A stretch of 64,000 nt of DNA, from NCBI GenBank assembly GCA_036407035.1, contig DASXAA010000164.1, positions 11,560 through 75,559 of the forward strand, read 5' to 3'. Source of the DNA: JACVRW01 sp036407035 (GTDB taxonomy: Bacteria > Actinomycetota > Thermoleophilia > Solirubrobacterales > Thermoleophilaceae). Below the pieces are notes generated by a model that saw only the letters and a list, made by a program, of their open reading frames with translations, was not told the origin of the DNA and did no database searches. The position numbers and the translations under genes were made by a program. Shown here piece after piece: positions 51,523-60,029 of this stretch (positions are counted from its first letter, which is position 1; every line of letters begins with the position of its first letter).

Positions 51523-52092
51523 ATGGCCGCTCGCACCGCGCTCGTAGTCGTCGACGTGCAGCAGGCGTTCCATGACGCCGGGTATTGGGGTCGCCGGAAC
51601 AACCCCGATTGCGAGCGCAACGTCGCGGATCTGATCACGGCGTGGCGCGACCAGGGCCAGCCGATCGTGTTCGTGCGCCATGACTCGGACGAGGACGAGT
51701 CGCCGCTGCGGCCGGACGAGCCGGGCAACGCCCTCCAGGACGTGGTGCACGGCCAGCCGGACCTGCTCGTCACGAAACACGTGCACTCGGCATTCCACGG
51801 CGATCCGGATCTCGCGGGCTGGCTGCGCGAGAACGACGTCGACGGCGTGCTCGTGTGCGGCATCCAGACGAACATGTGCTGCGAGACGACCGCGCGGGTC
51901 GCCGCCAACCTCGGCTTCGAGATGGGCTTCGCGATCGACGCCACCCACACGTTCGACCTCCCGGACCACGAGGGCGGCGCCATCACCGCCAACGAGCTCG
52001 CGCGCGTGACCGCCGCGAACCTGGACCCGGAGTTCGGCCGCGTCGTGACCGCCGACGAGGCGATCGCCGAACTGCGGGCGCCTGTCGCCTAG
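51523..52092 (+). CDS. Isochorismatase-family cysteine hydrolase
   Basis: The 189-residue protein has the catalytic triad positions of the family: Asp in 'LVVVDVQQAF', Lys in 'LVTKHVHSAFHG' and Cys in 'GIQTNMCCETTARVA'. Members hydrolyse amides such as nicotinamide, ureidoacrylate or N-carbamoylsarcosine; the two adjacent cysteines do not define the substrate. It is a monocistronic gene between tRNA-His and a GC-rich hairpin that directly follows its stop. Confidence 0.88.
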   Translation: MAARTALVVVDVQQAFHDAGYWGRRNNPDCERNVADLITAWRDQGQPIVFVRHDSDEDESPLRPDEPGNALQDVVHGQPDLLVTKHVHSAFHGDPDLAGWLRENDVDGVLVCGIQTNMCCETTARVAANLGFEMGFAIDATHTFDLPDHEGGAITANELARVTAANLDPEFGRVVTADEAIAELRAPVA

Positions 52093-52115
52093 CCGGGCCG
52101 GCCGCCGGCCCGGCT
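52091..52115 (+). terminator. GC-rich hairpin after the isochorismatase-family gene
   Basis: A 25-base near-perfect palindrome starts within the stop codon: arms of 11 bases (AGCCGGGCCGG / CCGGCCCGGCT) around a 3-base loop. There is no T tract, as is common in high-GC actinobacteria, so termination efficiency is uncertain. Confidence 0.55.
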
Positions 52116-52217
52116 CACCGGCCGCTCATGCGGCCCTTGGCACCATGACCGATGTCATGGAGAAAACACGATGACCGCCACTTATCGGGGCGCACGTCTA
52201 TCCCTACGGTGAAAGAC

Positions 52218-53126
52218 ATGAATGCGATTGAGGTACGCGACCTGCGCAAGCGCTACGGCGCGGTGGAAGCGGTCGCAGGGATCAGCTTCGAGGCGTGCGA
52301 GGGCGAGGTGTTCTGCCTGCTCGGCCCGAACGGCGCCGGGAAGACGACGACCGTCGAGATCCTCGAGGGGCAGCGACTGCCGGACTCGGGCACGGTCAGC
52401 CTGCTCGGGTACGAGCCCGGCCGCGGCGAGCGGGCCATGCGCGAGCGGATCGGCGTGGTGCTCCAGTCGTGCGGGATCCAGGAGGACCTGACCGTCGGCG
52501 AGCTGCTCGAGATGTACGGCGGCTACTACCCGCATCCGCGCGCCGCCGATGAGCTGATCGAGCTCGTGGAGCTCGACGCGAAGCGCGGCGCGCGCGCCCA
52601 CGAGCTGTCGGGCGGCCAGCGCAGGCGGCTCGACCTGGCGCTCGGCCTGGTCGGCGACCCCGACGTGCTCTTCCTCGATGAGCCCACCACCGGGTTCGAC
52701 CCGCACGCGCGCAGGCAGGCCTGGTCGACGATCCGCAACCTGTGCTCGCTCGGCAAGACGGTCTTCCTCACCACCCACTTCATGGACGAGGCGCAGTTCC
52801 TCGCCGATCACGTGGCCGTGATGGCCGACGGGGAGATCGTCGCGTCCGGGCCGCCGGAGGCGATCGGCGGGCGTGACCAGCTGCCGACCGAGATCCGCTT
52901 CGAGCTGCCCGACCGCACCGGCCTCGCCGAGCTGCCGACGCTCCCCGGCGCAGCCCTCAGCGAGGGGCGGGACGGCGTGCTCATCACGACGTCCGACGGC
53001 CTCGCGGCGACCCACACGCTCACCGGCTGGGCCCTCGAGCGAGGACTGCCCCTCCGGAACTTCTCCGTCACACAACCGACCCTCGAGGACGTGTACCTCG
53101 CCCTGACCGCAGGAGCCGAACGATGA
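52218..53126 (+). CDS. ABC exporter ATPase (ABC-2 / drug-type)
   Basis: The 302-residue ATPase has Walker A GPNGAGKTT, signature LSGGQRRRLDLALGL and Walker B VLFLDEPTTGFD, with the C-terminal extension typical of DrrA/CcmA-type exporters (~225-302). ATG 52218 begins 'MNAIEVRDLRKRYG'; 22 upstream in-frame codons look like leader. It overlaps the permease gene by ATGA and heads a four-gene unit with a two-component system. Confidence 0.9.
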   Translation: MNAIEVRDLRKRYGAVEAVAGISFEACEGEVFCLLGPNGAGKTTTVEILEGQRLPDSGTVSLLGYEPGRGERAMRERIGVVLQSCGIQEDLTVGELLEMYGGYYPHPRAADELIELVELDAKRGARAHELSGGQRRRLDLALGLVGDPDVLFLDEPTTGFDPHARRQAWSTIRNLCSLGKTVFLTTHFMDEAQFLADHVAVMADGEIVASGPPEAIGGRDQLPTEIRFELPDRTGLAELPTLPGAALSEGRDGVLITTSDGLAATHTLTGWALERGLPLRNFSVTQPTLEDVYLALTAGAER

Positions 53127-53911
53127 CCTCCATATCCGCGACCGCCCCTCGACTGGCGGCCCGGCAGGTCCGCTACGAGCTGCGCTCGTTCATCCGCAAC
53201 CGCCGGCGCGCGATGCTCAGCTTCGCGTTCCCGCTGATGTTCCTGCTCATCTTCGGGAGCCTCGGCAGGGACCAGACGATCTCCAGCCGCGGCGACATCT
53301 CGTTCATCGACTTCTACGTCCCGGGGATCCTGACCTACGCGATCCTCGTCACCACGTTCAACTCGATGGCGATGACCGTCTCCGGGCTTCGCGCGCGCGG
53401 GGTGCTCAAGCGCATCCGGACGACGCCGCTGCCGTGGAGCGCCTATGTGTCCGGGCTGGTCGGGGCGACGCTCGCCGCAATGCTGGCGATCGCTGCGCTC
53501 GTGCTCCTCGTCGGCATCGCGATGCTCGGCGTGGACCTGCGCCTGTCGGCGCTGCCCGGCCTCGTCGTCTTCATCGCGCTCGGCAGCGTCTGCCTCACCG
53601 CGCTCGGGATCTGGGCGGCACGCTTCATCCCCAACCCCGAGAGCGGCATGCCGATCCTGATGATCGTCACGCTGCCGCTGATGTTCGTGTCGAACGTCTT
53701 CTTCCCGATCGACGACGCGCCCACCTGGCTCAAGGACGTGGCCGGCGCGTTCCCGCTGAAGCCGCTGGCCGACGGCCTCGCGACGGCGTTCGATCCGCGC
53801 TCGACGGGCGTCGGCCTGGTCGGGCACGACCTGCTCGTGCTCGCGCTCTGGACCATCGCGGGGACGGTGCTCATGCTGGGCTTCCTCCGGTCGCTCACAC
53901 GGAGCGAGTAG
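53123..53911 (+). CDS. ABC-2-type membrane transporter
   Basis: The 262-residue protein has six hydrophobic segments; 'LPLMFVSNVFFPIDDAPTWLKDVAGAFPL' in part is the ABC-2 signature before the last segment. It forms the exporter with the ATPase encoded immediately upstream. Drug, lipid or peptide export are all possible. Confidence 0.9.
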   Translation: MTSISATAPRLAARQVRYELRSFIRNRRRAMLSFAFPLMFLLIFGSLGRDQTISSRGDISFIDFYVPGILTYAILVTTFNSMAMTVSGLRARGVLKRIRTTPLPWSAYVSGLVGATLAAMLAIAALVLLVGIAMLGVDLRLSALPGLVVFIALGSVCLTALGIWAARFIPNPESGMPILMIVTLPLMFVSNVFFPIDDAPTWLKDVAGAFPLKPLADGLATAFDPRSTGVGLVGHDLLVLALWTIAGTVLMLGFLRSLTRSE

Positions 53912-53913
53912 GC

Positions 53914-55083
53914 GTGGACGCACGGGGCGCGCCCGCCGGGCGGTTCGGCTGGCCGACGGGCGAGGCGGGGGCGCGGCGCCGGCGCATCGGGGTCCTGAGC
54001 TCGCTGCTGTGGCTCGCGTTCCCGATCGCGAACCTGGCGAGCAACGATCCCTCGACCGCGGACGTCGTCCTCTCGGCGGTCGGACTGGCCGTCTTCGCCG
54101 CCGTGTACACCGCGCTGCTCATGAGGCGCGCCGAGCTCGAGCCACCAGCGATCTGGATCGCCGTGGGCGTCCTGATCGCCGTGGCCGCGGTGCTGACCGC
54201 CACGGTTCGCTCGAGCTGGGGCACGCTGTTCGTGCTCGCCGCCGTCGCCGTCGGGCTCCGCGTCCCCGGCGAGGGCGCGCCGTTCGGCCTCGGGGTCTGC
54301 ACCCTGCTGGCGCTCGTCACCACTGGGCCGATGGACGGCAAGTGGGAGCCGGCGATCGGCACCGCGGCCACCACGCTCGCGATCGGCTTCCTGATGATGA
54401 CGTTCGGCCGGCTGATCGCCGCGAACCACGCGCTCGAGGCGGCACGCGAGGAGGTCGCCCGGCTCGCGGTGGCGGACGAGCGGATGCGCTTCGCGCGCGA
54501 CCTCCACGACCTGCTCGGCCACAGCCTGACCGTGATCGCGCTGAAGTCCGAGCTGGCGGGGCGTCTGCTGCCCGGACGGGCCGACGAGGCCGCCCGCCAC
54601 GTGGAGGACCTGCGCGGCGTCGCCCGCGACGCGCTCGGCGAGGTCCGCGAGGCCGTCGCCGGCTACCGGCAGCCGACCCTGGCGGGCGAGCTCGCCGGCG
54701 CGCGCGTGGCGCTCGAGGCGGCCGGGATCGAGGCGTGCCTCGAGCGGCCGGAGGTGGACCTGCCGCCGGACGTGGAGGCCCTGCTCGCCTGGACCGTGCG
54801 CGAGGGCACCGTGAACGTCATCCGCCACAGCGGCGCCCGCCATTGCCGGATCACGATCGCGCCGGTGCCCGGCGCGGCGACCGCAGAGGTGGAGGACGAC
54901 GGCCCGGGCGCGGCACGCACGCGCTCGAACGGCGCAGTGGCCCTCCCGAGCGGCCACGGGCTCGCCGGGCTGCACGAGCGCGCGGAGCGGCTGGCCGGCC
55001 GGCTGGAGGCGGGCGCCCGGCCCGGCGGCGGCTTCCGGCTGCGCGTGAGCGTGCCGCTCGAGCCGGGCACAGCGCCGGCATGA
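53914..55083 (+). CDS. Sensor histidine kinase of the HisKA_3 (LiaS/DesK) group
   Basis: The 389-residue protein has about five membrane segments in residues 25-170, then 'RFARDLHDLLGHSLTVIALKSELA' in part (phospho-acceptor His, HisKA_3) and an HATPase domain ('VREGTVNVIRHSGA', 'VEDDGPGA', 'GHGLAGLHERAERL'). GTG 53914 starts 2 bases after the transporter stop and overlaps the regulator gene by ATGA. Transporter-linked kinases of this group usually respond to membrane or cell-wall stress. Confidence 0.9.
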   Translation: MDARGAPAGRFGWPTGEAGARRRRIGVLSSLLWLAFPIANLASNDPSTADVVLSAVGLAVFAAVYTALLMRRAELEPPAIWIAVGVLIAVAAVLTATVRSSWGTLFVLAAVAVGLRVPGEGAPFGLGVCTLLALVTTGPMDGKWEPAIGTAATTLAIGFLMMTFGRLIAANHALEAAREEVARLAVADERMRFARDLHDLLGHSLTVIALKSELAGRLLPGRADEAARHVEDLRGVARDALGEVREAVAGYRQPTLAGELAGARVALEAAGIEACLERPEVDLPPDVEALLAWTVREGTVNVIRHSGARHCRITIAPVPGAATAEVEDDGPGAARTRSNGAVALPSGHGLAGLHERAERLAGRLEAGARPGGGFRLRVSVPLEPGTAPA

Positions 55084-55685
55084 TCCGCGTCCTGCTCGCC
55101 GAGGACCAGGCGATGGTGAGGGGGGCGCTCGCGAGCCTGCTGGAGCTGGAGGACGACATCGAGGTGGTCGCCGAGGTCGGGCGCGGCGACGAGGTGCTCG
55201 ATCGGGCGCGCGAGGTGACGCCGGATGTCGCGCTCGTGGACATCGAGATGCCGGGCCGCAGCGGGCTCGACGCGGCGGGCGAGATCGTCGCGGAGCTTCC
55301 CGACTGCCGGGTCCTCATCCTGACCACGTTCGGTCGCCCGGGCTACATGCGCCGCGCCATGGCCGCCGGCGCCGCGGGGTTCCTGCTGAAGGACCAGCCG
55401 GCGTCGGAGCTGGCGTCGGCGATCCGCCGCGCGCGGGCCGGCGAGCGCGTGGTCGACCCCGGCCTGGCGGCGGCCGCGCTGACGGAGGGCGACAGCCCCC
55501 TCACGCCGCGCGAGCGCGAGGTGCTGCTGGCAGCGCGGGAGCTCGGGACCGTCGCCGAGCTGGCGTCGGCGCTCCACCTCTCGCCCGGGACCACGCGCAA
55601 CCACCTCTCGGCGATCATGCAGAAGCTGGACGCGCGCAGCCGGATCGAGGCGATCCGGGTGGCGGAGCAGAAGGGCTGGCTCTAG
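55080..55685 (+). CDS. NarL/LiaR-family response regulator
   Basis: The 201-residue protein has a receiver domain with phospho-acceptor Asp54 ('VALVDIEMPGRSG') and 'GFLLKDQPASELASAIR', then a LuxR-type HTH ('LTPREREVLLAARELGTVAELASALHLSPGTTRNHL' in part). It pairs with the kinase and probably controls the ABC exporter in the same operon. ATG 55080. Convergent 4-base overlap with the next gene. Confidence 0.9.
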   Translation: MIRVLLAEDQAMVRGALASLLELEDDIEVVAEVGRGDEVLDRAREVTPDVALVDIEMPGRSGLDAAGEIVAELPDCRVLILTTFGRPGYMRRAMAAGAAGFLLKDQPASELASAIRRARAGERVVDPGLAAAALTEGDSPLTPREREVLLAARELGTVAELASALHLSPGTTRNHLSAIMQKLDARSRIEAIRVAEQKGWL

Positions 55686-55975
55686 CGGAGCGGCGCCGTC
55701 TCGAGCGGCGCGGTCTCCACCGGGGCCGTCTGCTCGGCGACCGCCTCCACGATCTCCTCCGGCTCGCCCTCCTCGCGGGCGCACACGACGTTGAAGCGGC
55801 CGGTGCCGAGGTCCGGGTTGCCGCGGACCGGCAGCCCGCGGATCGTGTCCCAGCCGAGCCGCTCGACCTCGAACGGGTTCATCTCGATCGCGACCGCCGG
55901 CCACTCGCAGTTCGCGTTGTGCTGGTCGATCGCCTTGCTGATCACTTCGAGGTTCTTGGCTTCGGCGTCGCTCAT
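55682..55975 (-). CDS. Small acidic protein of unknown function
   Basis: The 97-residue protein has no recognised family. Residues 1-70 look folded ('WPAVAIEMNPFEVERLGWDT', 'GTGRFNVVCAREEG'), followed by an acidic tail with a repeated TAPxET/APLETAPL motif. ATG 55975 overlaps the stop of the sugar-nucleotide epimerase gene (ATGA), which supports it being real and co-expressed. Confidence 0.65.
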   Translation of the reverse strand: MSDAEAKNLEVISKAIDQHNANCEWPAVAIEMNPFEVERLGWDTIRGLPVRGNPDLGTGRFNVVCAREEGEPEEIVEAVAEQTAPVETAPLETAPLR

Positions 55976-56919
55976 CGGGAGGCGGGCTCCCCCAGGATCC
56001 GGGTGTAGTGCTCGATGGTACGCCGCAGCCCCTCGCGGACGTCGACCTCGGGCTCCCAGCCGAGCAGCTGCCGCGCGCGCGTGATGTCAGGCTGGCGCAC
56101 CTGCGGGTCGTCGATCGGCAGCGCCTCGAACACGATCTCCGAGCGCGACTCCGTCAGCTCGATCACGAGCTTCGCCATCTCGAGCAGCGACATCTCGTCC
56201 GGGTTGCCGAGGTTCACCGGCTCGTGCACGTCGGACTCGGCGAGCAGCACGAGCCCGCGGACGAGGTCGTCGACGTAACAGAAGCTGCGCGTCTGGGCGC
56301 CGTCGCCGAAGACGGTCACGGGGCGATCGGTGAGGGCCTGGCGCAGGAAGGTCGGAACGGCGCGGCCGTCGTGGGGCCTCATCCTCGGACCTGAAGTATT
56401 GAAAATTCGAGCAATCGAAGTATCCACACCTTGTTGGCGCAGATACGCCATCGTCAGCGCCTCGGCGTAACGCTTGGCCTCGTCGTACACGCCGCGCGGG
56501 CCGATCGGGTTCACGTTGCCCCAGTAGGTCTCCGGCTGCGGATGCACCAGCGGGTCGCCGTAGACCTCCGACGTAGAGGCGAGCAGGAAGCGGGCGCGCT
56601 TCGCCTTTGCCAGCCCGAGCGTGTTGTGCGTCCCGTACGCGCCGACCTTGAGCGTGTGCAGCGGCAACCGCGCATAGTCGATCGGGCTGGCCGGCGAGGC
56701 CATGTGGTAGACGAAGTCGACCTGCTCGTCGATCTCGTAGTGCTCGGTGATGTCGAACATCTCGAACCGGAAGCGGTCGGTCCGGATGTGCTTGACGTTC
56801 TCGAGTGAGCCGGTGTCGAGGTTGTCGACGCAGATAACGCGGTGGCCGCGGCCGAGCAGGAAGTCGCACAGGTGCGATCCGAGAAACCCGGCGCCGCCGG
56901 TGACGAGGGACGTTGGCAT
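55972..56919 (-). CDS. NAD-dependent sugar-nucleotide epimerase/decarboxylase (UDP-glucuronate decarboxylase-like)
   Basis: The 315-residue extended SDR has TGGAGFLGSHL (~8-18), 'VDNLDTGSLENVKH', 'STSEVYGDPLVHPQPETYWG', catalytic Tyr-Lys in 'GVYDEAKRYAEAL' and 'TRSFCYVDDLVRG', all matching the UXS/RmlB-like group that makes UDP-xylose. The usual RIFNTYGPRM motif reads RIFNTSGPRM. Codons around that motif (about 56391-56450) are unusually AT-rich. ATG 56919 starts at the Rossmann strand. Role: cell-surface or exopolysaccharide sugar supply. Confidence 0.85.
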   Translation of the reverse strand: MPTSLVTGGAGFLGSHLCDFLLGRGHRVICVDNLDTGSLENVKHIRTDRFRFEMFDITEHYEIDEQVDFVYHMASPASPIDYARLPLHTLKVGAYGTHNTLGLAKAKRARFLLASTSEVYGDPLVHPQPETYWGNVNPIGPRGVYDEAKRYAEALTMAYLRQQGVDTSIARIFNTSGPRMRPHDGRAVPTFLRQALTDRPVTVFGDGAQTRSFCYVDDLVRGLVLLAESDVHEPVNLGNPDEMSLLEMAKLVIELTESRSEIVFEALPIDDPQVRQPDITRARQLLGWEPEVDVREGLRRTIEHYTRILGEPASR

Positions 56920-56960
56920 GGCGCTGGAGGGTACCGGCCCCCGCCGTCGGCAGCGGCTCG

Positions 56961-57719
56961 TCAGCGGGTGACGCGGACGAGCTCGATCCGCTCCCGGTTG
57001 CCGTGCACGGTGCGCTCGAGCACGTCGCCCACGCCGGCGACGTAGTACTTGCGCTCCCTGACCCCGGGGTCGAGCCGCGGGGCCGTCTCGACCGTCGCGA
57101 GCGTCATCTTGAACGAGCGATACGGCACCGTGACGGGCCCGCCCTTGCCGAGCACGCGCGCCTGGTCCATCGCGTGGCCCGGGTAGTACTCCTGGCGGTA
57201 CGCGTCGCCGCGCCGCGGCCTGCCGGGCATGATGATCCCGGGCTGCGCGCCGTTCACGCCCGCCTGCCAGGAATCGTCCCCTGTGACGAACCTCCCGTGC
57301 ACCCGCTCGCGCGAGTCCTCGCCCATGTACCAGACGTTTCCGTACCTGTCCTGGGCGTACCAGTCGAAGGTGCGCTCGATGGTCCTCCCGCGCGAGGAGA
57401 CGGTGTCGCGCACGACAGTGCACCTGACGCCCAGGATCGTCTTCGTCCGGTGGGTGACGATCATGTCGTCGCGCTGCGGAGTCGTTCCGTCCTCGGCGAC
57501 GCCCCTGTAGTGGAAGCCCGTGCCGGGCTTGAGCGGGAACCAGCGGTTGTCGACCCTGCGGACGAAGTCCGCCGGGTCGATCCGCGGGTGGTAGGGGCCG
57601 TGAACCGGGGCGAGGCTGGGCGCCGAGCCGGTCTGCGAGGACCCTGAGCTAACGGAAGAGCACCCCAGCGCCACGGCCGCCACAACCGCCGCCGGACCAA
57701 TCAATCGGAGCCGGTTCAT
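56961..57719 (-). CDS. Lipoprotein of unknown function
   Basis: The 252-residue protein has a lipoprotein signal peptide with lipobox ALGC (~20) and a Ser/Gly linker. The mature domain is beta-rich with 'RWFPLKPGTGFHYRG' and 'DWYAQDRYGNVWYMGED', repeated Trp/Tyr-strand patterns reminiscent of DUF-type exported beta proteins. ATG 57719 follows GGAGG. No function assigned. Confidence 0.75.
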   Translation of the reverse strand: MNRLRLIGPAAVVAAVALGCSSVSSGSSQTGSAPSLAPVHGPYHPRIDPADFVRRVDNRWFPLKPGTGFHYRGVAEDGTTPQRDDMIVTHRTKTILGVRCTVVRDTVSSRGRTIERTFDWYAQDRYGNVWYMGEDSRERVHGRFVTGDDSWQAGVNGAQPGIIMPGRPRRGDAYRQEYYPGHAMDQARVLGKGGPVTVPYRSFKMTLATVETAPRLDPGVRERKYYVAGVGDVLERTVHGNRERIELVRVTR

Positions 57720-57791
57720 CCCAACCTCCTCGTCGATCGTCCGGGCCGATTGTGCTCCGGCCCGCTGAGGCCAGGCTGAGAGGGCTGTGGA

Positions 57792-57865
57792 TGCCCCCGG
57801 GAGGACTCGAACCTCCGGCCCGCTGCTTAGAAGGCAGCCGCTCTGTCCAGCTGAGCTACGGGGGC
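57792..57865 (-). tRNA. tRNA-Arg (TCT)
   Basis: Minus-strand cloverleaf: acceptor GCCCCCG/CGGGGGC, D arm TAGCTCAGC, anticodon stem GCTGC/GCAGC around CTTCTAA (anticodon TCT), T arm with GGTTCGAGTCC, discriminator A, CCA not encoded. Confidence 0.93.
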
Positions 57866-57941
57866 AGTGGCCCTAAAGCGTAGGGCCGGGACGGCCAGGC
57901 AACCGGCCGGGGCGGCGAAGCCGGCCCACAGATGCCGCATA

Positions 57942-58015
57942 TCGGGGCGGCCGGATTTGAACCGGCGACCTCGGCCACCCAAAGGCCGCGCGCTACCAGG
58001 CTGCGCTACGCCCCG
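57942..58015 (-). tRNA. tRNA-Pro (TGG)
   Basis: Minus-strand cloverleaf: acceptor CGGGGCG/CGCCCCG, D arm TAGCGCAGC, anticodon stem CGGCC/GGCCG around TTTGGGT (anticodon TGG), T arm with GGTTCAAATCC, discriminator A, CCA not encoded. Confidence 0.93.
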
Positions 58016-58060
58016 ACGTCGGGCGAGTCTAGCCCCTGCCCGTGCTGCAATCCTGCGGCG

Positions 58061-59287
58061 ATGCGCACCCGGGGAACATCCGTCCGACGGCGAGCCGCCA
58101 CGGCTGCGGTCGCCGCTGCGCTGATCGCCGCGCCCGGTGCCGCCGCCCGGCAACCCGAGCCGCCCGTTCCCACCGTGCCGCCGCTTCCGCTCGAGCTCCG
58201 CGGGCCGTCCGTCGTCGCCGCCGGCGTCTCCTTCGTCGTTCACGGCCGACACGCGGCCGCGGGCGAGCGCGTGCGCATCGAGGTTCGCGTTCGCTCCCGC
58301 TGGGCTCGGCTCGCCACGGCCCGCGCCGATCGCGACGGCGACTTCGCCCGCAAGGTCCGCCCGCACAGGATCCGTCCCCGCTACGTGATGCGGGCGCGCT
58401 CGCCGGGCTCGGGCGCCCGCTCGCCCCGCCTGCGGGTCCGCTCCCGCAACGTGACCCTCGCGGCCGTCGGGGACATCAACCTCGGCGACGGTCCCGGCGC
58501 GCTCATCGGCGCCTTCGGCCCGCGCTATCCGTGGACGGGCGTGGCGCGCTCGCTCCGGAGCCGCGACGTCGCATTCGGCAACCTCGAGTGCGCCGTATCC
58601 ACGCGCGGCTTCCCGGTGCCGAAGGAGTTCAACTTCCGCGGCTCGCCGTCGGCGCTGCGTCCCGTCGCCCTCTTCGCCGGCTTCGACGTGCTGAACCTCG
58701 CCAACAACCACACCGGCGACTTCGGCACGGCCGCGCTGCTCGACACGGTCCGCCACGTGCGCGAGCTCGGCATGAGGGCCGCCGGCGCCGGGGGCAGCAT
58801 CGGCTCGGCGTCCGAGCCGCGCGTTGTCGAGCGGCTCGGACTCAGAATCGCGTTCGTGGGCTTCTCGGACATCCTGCCGGCGTCGTTCTTCGCCGGGCCG
58901 AACCGGGCCGGCACGCAGCAGGCCACCGTCCCGGCGATCGAGAGCGGCGTGCGGCGCGCCAGGCGGCGGGCGGACGTGGTGATCGCGACCTTCCACTGGG
59001 GCGTCGAGCGCGACACGCACGAGAACGCACGCCAGCGCGCCTTCGCGGACGCCGCCCTGCGCGCCGGCGCGACCGCGGTCATCGGCGCCCACCCGCACGT
59101 GCTCCAGCCGATCCGCCGCAATGGCCACCGGCTGGTCGCCTACAGCCTCGGCAACTTCGTCTTCTCGGCAGGCTCTCCCGGCACCACGAGCACCGGCATC
59201 CTCACGCTCGCGCTGTCGCGGCGCGGGGTCGAGCGCAGCGGGTTCCTGCCCGCCCGGATCGTGGCGGCCCGGCCGCGGCTCAGGTAG
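58061..59287 (+). CDS. CapA-family (poly-gamma-glutamate synthesis-like) metallophosphatase
   Basis: The 408-residue exported protein has a signal peptide (~1-30), a small beta domain (~45-130) and a CapA/PGA_cap metallophosphatase domain: 'LAAVGDINLGDG', 'FGNLECAVS', 'LNLANNHTGDFG', 'ATFHWGVE', 'IGAHPHVLQP' and 'AYSLGNFVFS'. ATG 58061 starts the signal peptide; the frame upstream overlaps tRNA-Pro and is not coding. Stop overlaps the convergent DUF2182 gene by 8 bases. Likely cell-surface polymer processing; CapB/CapC partners are absent here. Confidence 0.88.
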   Translation: MRTRGTSVRRRAATAAVAAALIAAPGAAARQPEPPVPTVPPLPLELRGPSVVAAGVSFVVHGRHAAAGERVRIEVRVRSRWARLATARADRDGDFARKVRPHRIRPRYVMRARSPGSGARSPRLRVRSRNVTLAAVGDINLGDGPGALIGAFGPRYPWTGVARSLRSRDVAFGNLECAVSTRGFPVPKEFNFRGSPSALRPVALFAGFDVLNLANNHTGDFGTAALLDTVRHVRELGMRAAGAGGSIGSASEPRVVERLGLRIAFVGFSDILPASFFAGPNRAGTQQATVPAIESGVRRARRRADVVIATFHWGVERDTHENARQRAFADAALRAGATAVIGAHPHVLQPIRRNGHRLVAYSLGNFVFSAGSPGTTSTGILTLALSRRGVERSGFLPARIVAARPRLR

Positions 59288-60026
59288 CCGACGCCGCGTA
59301 CGCCCCGTACGCGAGCACGATCGACGCCACCGCCAGCAGCGCCACGCCGGTCACGGGCACCGCGCGCGCCCCGGCCGGCCGCGTCTTCTCGTGGACCATC
59401 AGCCCCGTGAGCAGCGCCATCCACAGCAGGTTGGCCACACCGGCGGCGAACATCACGAGCATCAGCGCCCAGCAGCACCCGACGCAGAACGCCCCGTGCC
59501 GGGCGCCAACGCGGAACCCGCCCGCGACGCCTCGCTCGTAGTAGCGGAACAGGAACTGCGCCGGGTGGCGGCACTGGTCGAGGCACGCGTCCTTCAGCGG
59601 CGTGAACTGGAACGCGCCGGCGAGCGCGAGCACCGAGCCGCCGATCGCCCAGTCGTATTCGCGCAGCAACGAGCTCGCGTTGACCGCTGCGTGCAGGCCG
59701 GCGTCCGACACCGCCGCCGCCGCGCCGAACAGCGACCACACCGCCGCGTAGCCGCCGAGGAACGCCGCCATCGCGGCGCCGTGCGCGGGCGCCGACGCCG
59801 ACGCGGCCCCGAACAGCCGCACCAGAGGCAGGCTCGACGGCAGCATCATCGCCGCGATCATCACCTGCCATGCGAGCAGGAACGCGAGCACCCCGAGGGC
59901 CGGCGGCGGGCCGTGCGCCAACAGCCTGTCGTGGTTCACGAGCGCCGCCGCACCCGCCGCCTGGGCCGCCAGCGCGGCGGCCCAGGCGGCGGCGATGCCG
60001 ATGAGGATCGGCCTCGGCGTGGTCAT
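59280..60026 (-). CDS. DUF2182 membrane protein (predicted metal-binding)
   Basis: The 248-residue protein has about six hydrophobic segments and the DUF2182 motifs 'WQVMIAAMMLPSSLPL', 'FTPLKDACLDQCRHPAQFL' and 'GAFCVGCCWALMLVMF'. The conserved cysteines and methionines suggest transition-metal binding. It lies 3 bases after the DUF1326 gene, a pairing seen in other bacteria. Function unknown. Confidence 0.88.
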   Translation of the reverse strand: MTTPRPILIGIAAAWAAALAAQAAGAAALVNHDRLLAHGPPPALGVLAFLLAWQVMIAAMMLPSSLPLVRLFGAASASAPAHGAAMAAFLGGYAAVWSLFGAAAAVSDAGLHAAVNASSLLREYDWAIGGSVLALAGAFQFTPLKDACLDQCRHPAQFLFRYYERGVAGGFRVGARHGAFCVGCCWALMLVMFAAGVANLLWMALLTGLMVHEKTRPAGARAVPVTGVALLAVASIVLAYGAYAASAT

Positions 60027-60029
60027 CGG

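Noticed and set aside
53443..54975. 510-codon minus-strand frame opposite the ABC-2 permease and histidine kinase genes
   Set aside because: It is a shadow frame; the opposite strand has complete, overlapping, recognised genes.
57932..58060. N-terminal extension of the CapA-like protein
   Set aside because: The extension would be translated from tRNA-Pro sequence; the ATG at 58061 starts a proper signal peptide.
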